DNA from: an uncultured Litoreibacter sp. | GTDB taxonomy: Bacteria > Pseudomonadota > Alphaproteobacteria > Rhodobacterales > Rhodobacteraceae | Direction of reading: 5' to 3' | NCBI GenBank assembly: GCA_947492995.1 | Contig: CANLOU010000001.1 | Coordinates: 310,001-374,000 of the forward strand | Length of the DNA stretch: 64,000 bases | In this document: positions 17,071-27,677 of the stretch, piece by piece | Layout: each line of letters starts with the position of its first letter | How positions within the stretch are numbered: the first letter of the stretch is position 1 | Program-made: the position numbers and the translations under genes | The notes under the pieces: generated by a model | What the model was told of the DNA's origin: nothing | The model's database searches: none | Seen by the model: only the letters and a program-made list of their open reading frames with translations

Positions 17071-17107
17071 CCGCGCCCCCGCATCATTAGCGGGGGCGCG
17101 GTTTTTT
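17071..17107 (+). terminator. Strong intrinsic terminator of the pspA-yiaAB operon
   Basis: Perfect 11-bp GC stem CCGCGCCCCCG / CGGGGGCGCGG (17071-17081 with 17091-17101), a 9-nt loop and six T residues immediately after. It lies 60 bp past the stop of the YiaAB gene. Confidence 0.9.
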
Positions 17108-17259
17108 GGGGATTTTTCCCCGTAAAATAAGGGGTTCCGACACCTAGCTGGCATATATCCGCCAAGAATTCTGCACAATCTATCGCGAGTTACTGCGGGG
17201 CAGACCGGCGTGCTTGCTGCCAGCTTTCGCGCCGGGTTTGCTTAAGGAGGACCTGGACA

Positions 17260-18927
17260 ATGGCCACGAACGACAGCTCAAACCCCGCAACGCAAGGGGC
17301 GGATGTATTCAATGGAACGGCCGGAGCGGATACCTTCTCCGGCGGGCTCGGCGATGACACCATCAATGCGGGCGCGGGCAACGACATCATCTCGGGTGAT
17401 GGCCCGGTACCGGGCGCATGGCATTACGAGACGTGGAACCATAATTTCGGGTCCACCGCCGGTCAGGCCTTCGACATCGAGACAAGCGCCGACAGTGTGC
17501 GCACCGGGTCGGGCTATGTCACTGACTTCAATGAAAGCAACCTGACCAACACGCTCCGCGGAACCACCGGCAACCCCGAAGACTTCGGGGTCATCTACAC
17601 CTCGACCCTGAATGTGGTGCAAGGCGGCACCTACCGCCTGACGACCACCTCCGATGACGGGTCCACGATCCAGATCTTTGACAGCAACGGCGATCCGGTC
17701 AGCTTCTCGAACCAGACCGGCGGCGTGCGCGACTACCTCAACAACGACTTCCATCAGGGCAGCACAACGCGCTTTGGCGACGTGCAGCTGGACCCGAACG
17801 AAACCTATACCATCCAGATCAGGTATTGGGAAAACCGCGGCGGCGACATTCTTGATGCGTCGATCTCGGGTCCTGATACCGGCGGCACCGCCGAACCCTT
17901 GCTGACCTCCCCCATGATCGGGCTGCCGCCCGGCCCCGACTATTCGGTCACCGGCATCCCCGCCGGCGTAGAGGGCAACGATACGCTGAATGGCGGTGCG
18001 GGCGATGACATCATCGACGGCAATGGCGGCGATGACACCATCACAGGTGGCGCCGATAACGACACCCTTACCGGCGGCGAGGGGTTCGACACCTTCATCT
18101 AAAACGCGGGCGACGGTGACGACACGATCACCGATTTCAACACCGGCACCGGCCAGGACATCAATGACGGCAATCAGGCCAATAACGACTTTCTGGACCT
18201 GTCCGCCTATTACACCGACATCTTCGAGCTGCGCGCCGACATGCGCGACGACGGGGTCCTGAACCAATCCGTTGGCAATTTCAGCGACAACACCGCACTG
18301 GGCGGCTCGATCACCTTGGTCGGCGTCTCCGATCAGGACCTGACCGAGGACAATACCGCCGTGGCCTGCTTCACCCAAGGCACGCTGATTGAAACGCCCC
18401 AAGGCCCCCGCGCCATCGAGGACATCGCGCCGGGCGATCTGGTCTTGACACTGGACAATGGCCCGCAGCCGGTGCGCTGGGCCGGACAGCGCCGCGTTGA
18501 CGGGCGGGGCGCATTTGCGCCAATCCGGTTTGAGGCCGGCGCCATCGACAACGACACCGCGCTGCTGGTCTCCCCGCAGCACCGGATGCTGCTGACCGAC
18601 TGACGCGCAGAGCTGGTCGCCGGCGAGCCGGAGGTGCTGGTCTCGGCCTCCCATCTGGTCAACGACCTGTCGATCCGCCCGGTGCCTTGCTCGCAGGTCA
18701 CCTACTGCCACCTGCTGATTGACGGGCATGAGCTGGTCAAGGCCTGTGGGGTTTTCAGCGAAAGCTTCCACCCCAACGCCTTCAGCCTGCGCGGCCTGGG
18801 CGCAGAGGCCCGCCACGAGTTGCTCGCGCTGTTCCCCGAACTGGCGGCACGGGACAGCGGCCGGTTCCAAACCGCGCGCCGCACCCTGCGCAGGTTTGAG
18901 GTGGGGCTGATGGACCGCTTCGGCTAA
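17260..18927 (+). pseudogene. RTX-repeat / PA14-like / Hint-domain protein interrupted by two in-frame stop codons
   Basis: One continuous 556-codon frame, broken by TAA at 18100-18102 and TGA at 18601-18603. A perfect Shine-Dalgarno (TAAGGAGG) lies 9 bp before the ATG. Order: RTX repeats (GGLGDDTINAGAGNDII), a PA14-like segment (QGGTYRLTTTSDDGSTIQIFD), more RTX repeats (GNDTLNGGAGDDIIDGNGGD), then a Hint domain starting at about codon 370 (ACFTQGTLIETPQGPRAIED) and a C-terminal extension. The stops fall where relatives typically have Tyr (FDTF-x-YNAGDGDD) and Trp (LLTDWRAE), so each needs only a point change. No frameshift is present: a recent pseudogene, readthrough or sequence error. Related proteins are secreted by type I systems. 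Confidence 0.85.
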
Positions 18928-19006
18928 ACGGGTCCGGGCGCGGTTTTTCTTGTAAAATGGCCGCGCTCCGCCCAGTTTGGGCGGCAACCAACTGGACACA
19001 CAGCTC

Positions 19007-19648
19007 ATGCGCCGCATCCTCGCCAATATCGCCGGACAGTTTCTGGCCCTTTTCGCGCAGTTCATCACATCCGCCCGCGCCGATTGGCGCGGCATCGAGC
19101 CGGTGAACACCCAGCGCATCTACTTTGCCAACCACACATCAAACGCCGATCTGCCCATCGTGTGGACCGTGCTGCCCCCCGCGTTAAGGCGGGTCACCCG
19201 CCCCGTGGCCGCCGCTGATTACTGGCTGAAAACCAAGGCCCGCGCCTTTATCGGCCCCGAGGTTTTTCGCGCCGTCCTGATCGACCGCCGCTCCGACCAC
19301 CAGACCGAGGACCCGATCGCCAAGATCGTGGCAGCACTCGACGAAGGGGCGTCCATCATCATCTTCCCCGAAGGCGGTCGCAACCGCTCCGACGACCCGC
19401 TGATGCCCTTCAAGGCGGGGCTCTACAACATCGCGTCCAACCGCCCCCACGTGGATCTGGTCCCCACATGGATCGACAACATCAACTCCGTCATGCCCTC
19501 GGGCGAGGTGATCCCCGTACCCTTGGGCTGCACCGTCATCTTCGGGGCGGCCATGCGCGTCGCCAAGGATGAAACCAAGGACGCCTTCCTCCACCGCACG
19601 TCGCAAGCCCTCGCCGCCCTGCAACCCAAGCGGGAGGACGCGGCATGA
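19007..19648 (+). CDS. 1-acyl-sn-glycerol-3-phosphate acyltransferase (PlsC-like)
   Basis: 213-residue acyltransferase. The catalytic NHTSNAD box (HX4D) is near residue 44 and the glycerophosphate-binding IIFPEGGRNR near residue 116. PlsC enzymes make phosphatidic acid from lysophosphatidate at the inner membrane. An ATG at 19007 is preferred over a TTG 30 bp upstream. It overlaps the next gene, CdsA-like, by 4 bp; PlsC and CdsA catalyse consecutive steps, so the operon forms a lipid synthesis unit. Confidence 0.85.
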   Translation: MRRILANIAGQFLALFAQFITSARADWRGIEPVNTQRIYFANHTSNADLPIVWTVLPPALRRVTRPVAAADYWLKTKARAFIGPEVFRAVLIDRRSDHQTEDPIAKIVAALDEGASIIIFPEGGRNRSDDPLMPFKAGLYNIASNRPHVDLVPTWIDNINSVMPSGEVIPVPLGCTVIFGAAMRVAKDETKDAFLHRTSQALAALQPKREDAA

Positions 19649-20604
19649 TGCCAGACATGCCAACAGAGACCAGCGCCTCGATCTTCGTGCTGTTTGGCGC
19701 GGCCTGCGCGCTGCTCATCATCGCCACGATTGCGGGCGAAATCCTGCGCCTGCGCCTCGCCCCCAAAGGCACGCACCCGACGGTGGAAACCTATGTCACC
19801 CGGCTGCATTCGTGGTGGGCGATGGTGTTCCTCTTTTCCATCGCGCTGCTCATCGGCCCCACCGGGGTCATCATCCTCTTCGCCTTCGCCAGCTTCGCGG
19901 CCTTGCGCGAATTCCTGACGCTGACGCGCAAGACCAAGGCCGACCACTGGGCGCTGATCGCGGCCTTCTACGTGGTCTTTCCCCTGCAATTCGTCTTCAT
20001 CTGGATGGGCAATACAGGCCTGTTTTCCGTCTTTATCCCAATCTACGCTTTCTTGATCCTGCCGATCCTGTCGGTGATGCGCGGGGCCGGGAACAACTTC
20101 CTGTCGCGCATCTCGGAAACCCAATGGGGCCTGATGATCTGCGTCTTCTGCGTCAGCCACATCCCCGCGCTGGTCACGCTTGACGTCAACGGCTCGACCG
20201 GTCGCTCGGTGCTGCTGATCGCCTTCCTTGTCCTCGTGGTGCAACTCGGCGATCTCGCCGAGTATTTCACCGGACGCCGCATCGGCAAAACGCGCATCGC
20301 CAAATCCGTCTCGCCCAAAACCCGCGAGGGCGTGGCCTGCGGCGCTGCCTTCGCCGCAATCGTCGGCTTCCTGCTGTTCTGGATCACGCCTTTCAACCCG
20401 CTCATCGCGGCCCTGATCGCGGCCCTCATCTACCTCTTCGGCGTCGGTGGGTCACTGGTGCTGGCCGCCATCAAGGCCGATCGCGGCGTCAAGAACTGGG
20501 GTCACCTGATCCCGGGCCAAGGCGGCTTCGTCGATCAAATGGACAGTGTGGTTTTTGCGGCCCCGATCTTCTTCCACATCACGCGCTACTTTTACGGAGG
20601 CTAA
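19645..20604 (+). CDS. Phosphatidate cytidylyltransferase (CdsA-like)
   Basis: 319-residue integral membrane protein with about eight hydrophobic helices. The C-terminal part carries the CDP-diglyceride synthase signature in degenerate form: SVSPKTREGVACG and KADRGVKNWGHLIPGQGGFVDQMDS, with the metal-binding acidic residues. It would convert phosphatidate and CTP to CDP-diacylglycerol. It is more similar in layout to YnbB-type proteins than to housekeeping CdsA, so it may be a second copy. Overlaps the acyltransferase by 4 bp. Confidence 0.85.
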   Translation: MMPDMPTETSASIFVLFGAACALLIIATIAGEILRLRLAPKGTHPTVETYVTRLHSWWAMVFLFSIALLIGPTGVIILFAFASFAALREFLTLTRKTKADHWALIAAFYVVFPLQFVFIWMGNTGLFSVFIPIYAFLILPILSVMRGAGNNFLSRISETQWGLMICVFCVSHIPALVTLDVNGSTGRSVLLIAFLVLVVQLGDLAEYFTGRRIGKTRIAKSVSPKTREGVACGAAFAAIVGFLLFWITPFNPLIAALIAALIYLFGVGGSLVLAAIKADRGVKNWGHLIPGQGGFVDQMDSVVFAAPIFFHITRYFYGG

Positions 20605-20608
20605 GACG

Positions 20609-20992
20609 ATGCGTCTCCTCGCCCCTGGTTTCAGCCTATTTGCGGGGCTCATGATGCTGGGGTTCGGCGTCATGGTGATGCGGGCCGTTGGGTGCTGGCC
20701 CGGCTGCGACGCAGGCGAAATCGCGGGGCTCAGCTGGACATTGCTGCCCGGCGCAGTGGTCACCGTCTCCAGCCTCACGGCCTGGCGCTGGATCAACAGA
20801 GAGGTAAAGCCCGCCCTTTGGGCGCCGCTTCTCTTCGTGCTGCTGGGACTTGCATCCCTCGTTGGTGCGGGCTTTATGCTCAGCCTCGGCCTGTCTGATC
20901 CAATGGAATATCTCGTCGTTCTGGCGCTGGCTATCTTTGCGGCGGCGCAGCTGCGCATCGCGATGCAATTGCGGCGGCCCGGCACAACCTAG
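20609..20992 (+). CDS. Small membrane protein of unknown function
   Basis: 127 residues with about four hydrophobic segments (LFAGLMMLGFGVMVMRAV, LPGAVVTVSSLTAW, APLLFVLLGLASLVGAGFML, YLVVLALAIFAAAQL). GGAGG at 20596-20600 supports the start at 20609, 4 bp after the CdsA-like stop. Probably part of the lipid operon. No family recognised. Confidence 0.7.
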   Translation: MRLLAPGFSLFAGLMMLGFGVMVMRAVGCWPGCDAGEIAGLSWTLLPGAVVTVSSLTAWRWINREVKPALWAPLLFVLLGLASLVGAGFMLSLGLSDPMEYLVVLALAIFAAAQLRIAMQLRRPGTT

Positions 20993-20993
20993 C

Positions 20994-21103
20994 CCCTATC
21001 ATTGTTCCAAAAATATCCCGGGGGTTTGGGGGCTGGCCCCCATTGGGCGGGGGTTTTGGGGGCAGAGCCCCCATTAGGCACGGGTTTGGGGGCAGAGCCC
21101 CCA
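20994..21103 (-). repeat. 3'-end element copy 6 with three tandem hairpins
   Basis: Downstream of the complex I subunit gene and in its (minus) orientation. Three stem-loops GGGGGC-NNN-GCCCCC-type lie at 21028-21041, 21058-21072 and 21088-21102 at about 30-bp spacing, followed on the minus strand by the conserved tail CCCCCGGGATATTTTTGGAA (21024-20994, identical over 31 bases to the copy at 1795). The tandem amplification of the hairpin part is unique to this copy. Confidence 0.72.
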
Positions 21104-21132
21104 ATCGGTCGATGCGCGTCAGCGCAGCGAAA

Positions 21133-21444
21133 TCAATGCGTCCAGACGCTCCGACGTGCTGTCGCAAAATTCTCGCCATACCCGCCTGGGCGGATCACCG
21201 GCTTGCGCTTCTTGGGTTCGGTCACGACGGCCTCGATGCCGCGGCCTTCGGCATAGTCCAGCGCCGCCTCTTTGGTGTCAAACGACATCTTCACCTGCGC
21301 CTGGGTGTCCGACGACGAGGTCCAGCCCATCAAAGGGTCCACGTCGCGGCCTGTTTCGTTCACAAATTCCAGCACCCAGCCCTTGGTCTTCGCCTGCCCC
21401 GAGGACATGGCGGTTCTGGCTGGCTGATAAATACGTGCGCGCAT
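21133..21444 (-). CDS. NADH dehydrogenase (complex I) accessory subunit, NDUFS4/ETC complex I family
   Basis: 103-residue protein of the ETC complex I subunit conserved region: MRARIYQPARTAMSSGQAKT, WVLEFVNE, DPLMGWTSSSDTQAQVKMSFDTKEAA and a C-terminal GGYGENFATARRSVWTH. This is the bacterial homologue of the mitochondrial 18-kDa NDUFS4 subunit and is restricted largely to alphaproteobacteria, supporting the taxonomic call. Encoded alone, as is usual. Confidence 0.9.
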   Translation of the reverse strand: MRARIYQPARTAMSSGQAKTKGWVLEFVNETGRDVDPLMGWTSSSDTQAQVKMSFDTKEAALDYAEGRGIEAVVTEPKKRKPVIRPGGYGENFATARRSVWTH

Positions 21445-21508
21445 AGGGCAGGCTCCTTTTCGGTCACCTTCGGTATATCATGAAACCAAACCGGTTTTGC
21501 AAGATGGA

Positions 21509-23305
21509 TTAGGGGTCCGACGGTAGACATTCCGGGGCCACATTCACGATCCATTCCCACGCGTGCAAAGTGTTGGCGTCGGTAAAGCGCGGCTCGCCCC
21601 CCAAAGCCAAGATTTCGGTCAGCAGGTTGCTGATCTCCCCGCCCGCATCGTTGTCCCCGCCTTGAAACATGATGTAGTGGAAGCTGTCATGCCCCTCATG
21701 CTTAAGGCCGAAGCAATGCCCCATCTCATGGGCGGCGACATACCCAAAAATGACGCTGGGCTGGCTGTCTCGGAAAGAGGCCGCCAACGCCTTGTCGGCG
21801 GCGGAGATGGCGTTCTCGCTCCTGAAATAAATTGGCCGCGACCAGCCAAAGGTTTGCCCATTGCTGGACTTCAGAAAAAACGTCCCGATCAATGGCAACG
21901 TGCATTTGCTGGCCCCCAACCCGTTGGAGACCACCACATCCTCAAAATCCATACTCAGCGTATCAGGCGGCTGCTCGCCCCATGTCAGCTGGTTGCGGCT
22001 GCGCGCTTCAAGCCACTGGGCCGGGGCGCCGCTCATCTTGATCCCCATCTCGCGGAATTTGCGTTCGGCGGTGTCGGTCTCGGCGCGCATCACGCGCTTG
22101 GACATGGCGCGCAGCTGAAACGGCGGCACGTCATCGTCGCCGTCCAGATAGGCGTAGATGTCGGAATAACGGACGCGTTGATCCCCCACCTTGTAGCGCA
22201 GTTCAAACCGGCTGCCTAAGAAGCAACGTTTGCGCCAAATGGGCGCGTATCCAGCGACGTCATACAGGTCGAACCGGTCGTCCTCGGCGTGCACGCTGCG
22301 CAAGCTCAGATGTGGGCTATCGGTGCTGACGACCATGATATGCGGCTCGTAGCCCCAATCGATCCCCCAGCTCCGCGACGCCAGGTCGCCGTGCTGCGCG
22401 ACCGCCTTGCCGTCCACCACCACAGGCGGCACCGCAGGGTCCGGCTGCCATTCCGAGGTTATCTTGCCTTGGTTCAAATAGTCCCGAACCTGTTTGCGGC
22501 GGCGGTCCTGAGCAAAAGCATCTCGCACACCGCGCGCACCCAGCGTGGCCCCGCCCGTGGCCGCATTGATCTGGCGCACCGCGCCATTCGTGGCGCCCCA
22601 GGCGATGTTTTCCGATGCGCTGCAAAAATCCAGCCGCGCGATGTCGGTGACACCTTTGCCGACGCCTTCGACAAATTCGGCGGTGCCCAGCAGCGTCTGC
22701 CGAAACCCGTCCAGAATCCCGGCGATGACGCCAAAGACAACACGCCCAACCGGGCCAAACCATTGCGCTATATCCAACACAAACCGTTTGGAAATGTCGG
22801 CCAGCTCCGAGACAACCCGAAACAAATCAGCGGCGTATTCGACCGCGGTGTCGATGACATCGAGCAGGTCGTACCAAAGGTCGATCACCGTGTGCAGCGC
22901 GCCGCGCCAGTCACAAAAACACGCCACACAAACGATAGCAGTGACGACGAACCGGGCCACAAGCGTCACGACATCGACCCAGATCTTCACCACCTTGCGC
23001 GCAAGTTCGCACACGGTCTCAAGCGCCCATTCGCCGACAACCTCAACTACGTATTCCACAACCCGCTCGACGATGGTCACGGTCCAGCAGAACCACTTGT
23101 TGCAGCACAGGCAAGCCCTGCGGCAGGGTCGTTCCTCGCAACGCTCCTCCGTACGCTCGCGCGTGCGTTCCACGGGTCTACGAATGGTTTCTTCAACCCA
23201 AACCCTGACTTCCGTGCATTTCTCCTCCCATTCCTCGAAAAACTCTTCGACCCTTTCGACGACCTCTTCCTGAATCCAGCGTCCGACGGTTTTGCAAACA
23301 GTCAT
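21509..23305 (-). CDS. Cys-rich membrane-associated metzincin-type zinc metalloprotease
   Basis: 598-residue protein. The zinc motif HEMGHCFGLKH lies at residues 526-536 (HExxHxxGxxH), with a candidate Met-turn at HYIMF about 10 residues later, so a matrixin-like catalytic domain is C-terminal. The N terminus is strange: acidic/basic helix (EEVVERVEEFFEEWEEKC), Arg/Glu repeats (RPVERTRERTEERCEERP), a cysteine cluster (CRRACLCCNKWFCW, residues 61-74), then hydrophobic Trp/Val-rich stretches to about residue 135. No signal peptide is evident. Start 23305 overlaps the upstream membrane-protein stop (ATGA), indicating coupling. Substrate unknown. Confidence 0.72.
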   Translation of the reverse strand: MTVCKTVGRWIQEEVVERVEEFFEEWEEKCTEVRVWVEETIRRPVERTRERTEERCEERPCRRACLCCNKWFCWTVTIVERVVEYVVEVVGEWALETVCELARKVVKIWVDVVTLVARFVVTAIVCVACFCDWRGALHTVIDLWYDLLDVIDTAVEYAADLFRVVSELADISKRFVLDIAQWFGPVGRVVFGVIAGILDGFRQTLLGTAEFVEGVGKGVTDIARLDFCSASENIAWGATNGAVRQINAATGGATLGARGVRDAFAQDRRRKQVRDYLNQGKITSEWQPDPAVPPVVVDGKAVAQHGDLASRSWGIDWGYEPHIMVVSTDSPHLSLRSVHAEDDRFDLYDVAGYAPIWRKRCFLGSRFELRYKVGDQRVRYSDIYAYLDGDDDVPPFQLRAMSKRVMRAETDTAERKFREMGIKMSGAPAQWLEARSRNQLTWGEQPPDTLSMDFEDVVVSNGLGASKCTLPLIGTFFLKSSNGQTFGWSRPIYFRSENAISAADKALAASFRDSQPSVIFGYVAAHEMGHCFGLKHEGHDSFHYIMFQGGDNDAGGEISNLLTEILALGGEPRFTDANTLHAWEWIVNVAPECLPSDP

Positions 23306-23679
23306 GACGTCTCTCCGGCCAAGACCGCGGCCGCCCGCCATCGCCGCGCCATCAGCCGCAGTGCAAATAATGACAAAACCAGCGCCGCAAGCTTGCTCAC
23401 AAACGCGGCCCCGACGGCGGCGGCAAACAAGCCCAAAGGCCCCGTCCACGTCTCAGGCCATGCCAGCCCATGCGACGCCACCCCAAATGCAAACACCGCC
23501 AGAAACGCCAGACCGGCGGGCAGGCACCCACAGACCGGCACGAACATTTGCACCATCTGGCTGCACAAAGGTCCCAGCTCACGCCTCAAATCAAGCCCGA
23601 TCGTTACCTTCGACGGCCGATCCATCCAGTGAAGCGAGGTGACAAAGCGGGAAAAAGCGGCGGTGTCGGGGATATGCAT
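23302..23679 (-). CDS. Small integral membrane protein coupled to the metalloprotease
   Basis: 125 residues with two clear hydrophobic stretches (VPVCGCLPAGLAFLAVFAFGVA; PLGLFAAAVGAAFVSKLAALVLSLFALRL) and a basic C-terminal tail. No family recognised. Its TGA overlaps the ATG of the metalloprotease gene, so the two proteins are likely made together; it may be a membrane partner, regulator or substrate. A GAAGACGTCTTC palindrome (23682-23693) lies just upstream of the start. Confidence 0.65.
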   Translation of the reverse strand: MHIPDTAAFSRFVTSLHWMDRPSKVTIGLDLRRELGPLCSQMVQMFVPVCGCLPAGLAFLAVFAFGVASHGLAWPETWTGPLGLFAAAVGAAFVSKLAALVLSLFALRLMARRWRAAAVLAGETS

Positions 23680-23858
23680 AAGAAGACGTCTTCCAAGTCA
23701 GGAGCTAAAATACCCCATCACAAAAGCGGGCAATTCAGTCCTTGTAAAGTCCGGTGCTGTGCCAGCCTCCTGCCAGCTGCTGTCAGCACACTGACACCGC
23801 CGCCTTGAAGACGCGCACAAATATATCATCTATAGGGGCAACCCCAAGGAATCGCGCC

Positions 23859-26066
<2,208 letters not shown>

Positions 26067-26597
26067 CTATTCGTTTTGGGCTGTGTCGCTGAAATCCAAT
26101 GGCTCCAGACCGTATGTTTTTCTTAAAGCGTTGATAGCGAACTCTTTTTTTGCTTGTTCTAAGCGAAAATTTACGTCGTACTTTAGAGCTGCCTCAAATC
26201 TCTCAGCATCACGACGATCTTGATACCCCATCAAAAAGCCCATCAGTAAACAGGCCGAAAAAGAAGCAATAGCAACACCAACCAGTTTCTTGTTCTGCTG
26301 ATCTTGGCCAAACAAAAAAACTGCAACACCACCGAAAAGACCAAGCGCTGCCGGCAACAATTGTCCAAGAATTGCAACTCTACTAAACCCAGCTAAAAAG
26401 CCGGCGGCGTAAGCTAGAAGGCCGAAGCCCAGCGCAGTGCCGATCGCTGCTCCGAGCTCAGAACGTTCTCTTTCTCGATCTGCTTTCTTGAAATTGAAGC
26501 CGTCGGCAAAGGCCAGAGAAATATAAATGCCGAAGGCTACAAAAATTACGCACACTAGCGCCGCGCCCAGTTCTAAGAACGCCAACTGTAATGACAA
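26067..26597 (-). CDS. Hypothetical membrane protein (low-GC island)
   Basis: 176 residues; four hydrophobic segments (FLELGAALVCVIFVAFGIYISLAFA, LGFGLLAYAAGFLAGF, LLPAALGLFGGVAVFLFG, LVGVAIASFSACLLMGFLMG) and a charged C-terminal tail (ERFEAALKYDVNFRLEQAKKEFA). The DNA is visibly more AT-rich than its neighbours. The stop is adjacent to the uvrB stop (convergent). No family recognised. Confidence 0.65.
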   Translation of the reverse strand: MSLQLAFLELGAALVCVIFVAFGIYISLAFADGFNFKKADRERERSELGAAIGTALGFGLLAYAAGFLAGFSRVAILGQLLPAALGLFGGVAVFLFGQDQQNKKLVGVAIASFSACLLMGFLMGYQDRRDAERFEAALKYDVNFRLEQAKKEFAINALRKTYGLEPLDFSDTAQNE

Positions 26598-26621
26598 TTT
26601 AGTTTACTTTCAAATAAGTGC

Positions 26622-26969
26622 TTAACCCGGAATTCTTTCAAACGCCCAAGGCACACTGGGCTTTCCTTCCCCACCATCTTTCCAATAAGTTCCCCAGTCA
26701 GAACCCCATTCTGTTCCAAACGAACCAGACGTTCCAGTAGACGCGGCAGACTTCGGCGCAAGGCAGTCTAAAAATCTCATTTGCTGTTCGATTCTCATAG
26801 CACCGCTGATCGCATTTTCGATCACCTGTGCACATTCACCACTAGCTGCATCACCAACGCCGGTGGTTGTCATAAAGCCAAATTTGTCAATATCATATAC
26901 TGGCATACTGTCTGCCAAGCACGCACTAGCAGACAATATGCCAGAAATAATGATTGTGATAATGCGCAC
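26622..26969 (-). CDS. Hypothetical small secreted/periplasmic protein
   Basis: 115 residues with a signal peptide (MRIITIIISGILSASACLADS; a lipobox-like SACL is also possible). The mature part has one Cys pair (GECAQVIEN, FLDCLAP) and an aromatic Gly-rich tail (FGTEWGSDWGTYWKDGG). Lies just upstream of the hypothetical membrane protein on the same strand, in AT-rich DNA. No family recognised; probably horizontally acquired. Confidence 0.6.
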   Translation of the reverse strand: MRIITIIISGILSASACLADSMPVYDIDKFGFMTTTGVGDAASGECAQVIENAISGAMRIEQQMRFLDCLAPKSAASTGTSGSFGTEWGSDWGTYWKDGGEGKPSVPWAFERIPG

Positions 26970-27206
26970 GGATTTTTTCCTTCAGTTGGCAGATATATAG
27001 CATCATTTCATAAAAAATGCAATTTTTAGTTAAGCTTCTTAGGTGCAGCGAAAAACTTTAGCTTCTATATTCGCCGTATTTTTTACGAACTTTAGAATTT
27101 TCTGGAAAACAGCCGTCTACCGGCTCAATGTATGTGTACACTTTCCAAAGATGATTTCCAGTTTCATCGAGATGATAACCGCAAAACCCACGCTAAACTC
27201 CCCACC

Positions 27207-27635
27207 ATGCACCTCATATTCCTCCTCCTCGCCCTCCTCCCCTTCCAAGCCCAAGCCTGGACCTTCACCCCTGGCCAGATCTGCCGCCTGACCCACGAAA
27301 CCCCCGATGCCAAAATCGAACTCACCTACGACCCCGCCAAGCCGCTCTATTCCGTCACCATCAGCCGCGCCGCGCCGCTGCCGAATGTTGAACCCTTCAC
27401 CATGCGCTTCATCGGCGCCGCGGGCCGGGTGATCTCCACCCGCAGCCACACGTTCAACGACGAAAAAACAGCCGTCACCGCCCAAGACCAAGGCTTCGGC
27501 AACGTGCTGGACGGGTTGCAATTCAACAATACCGCCGAGGCCATCCTCGGCACCACCACCATCCAATTCCCGCTGGACGGCGCGGCCGAGCCCACGGCGC
27601 AGTTCCGCAAATGCGAGACCTCCGCCGGTGTCTAA
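27207..27635 (+). CDS. Hypothetical periplasmic protein
   Basis: 142 residues. Starting at 27207 gives a clean signal peptide MHLIFLLLALLPFQAQA with cleavage before WTFTPGQIC. The mature domain (ICRLTHETPDAKIELTYDPAKPLYSVTI ... FRKCETSAGV) has two cysteines that could form a disulfide. High-GC coding typical of the chromosome, in contrast to the AT-rich stretch just before it. Function unknown. Confidence 0.7.
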   Translation: MHLIFLLLALLPFQAQAWTFTPGQICRLTHETPDAKIELTYDPAKPLYSVTISRAAPLPNVEPFTMRFIGAAGRVISTRSHTFNDEKTAVTAQDQGFGNVLDGLQFNNTAEAILGTTTIQFPLDGAAEPTAQFRKCETSAGV

Positions 27636-27677
27636 GCCAAGGGTGACACGCGCCCCGGACCGCATTACGCTCCCCCC

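Noticed and set aside
18595-18609. Selenocysteine or programmed recoding at the TGA in the Hint gene
   Set aside because: Relatives have Trp here, a second stop (TAA) lies upstream, and no SECIS-like hairpin is evident just after the TGA; a nonsense mutation is simpler.
17278-19119. 613-codon minus-strand open frame across the broken RTX/Hint gene
   Set aside because: It is the complement of RTX repeats (repeated Val/Ile/Gly/Ala); the plus frame carries real domains, even though it has two stops.
23680-23858. LexA/SOS box upstream of uvrB
   Set aside because: No GTTC-N7-GTTC or GAAC-N7-GTTC pattern found in this interval.
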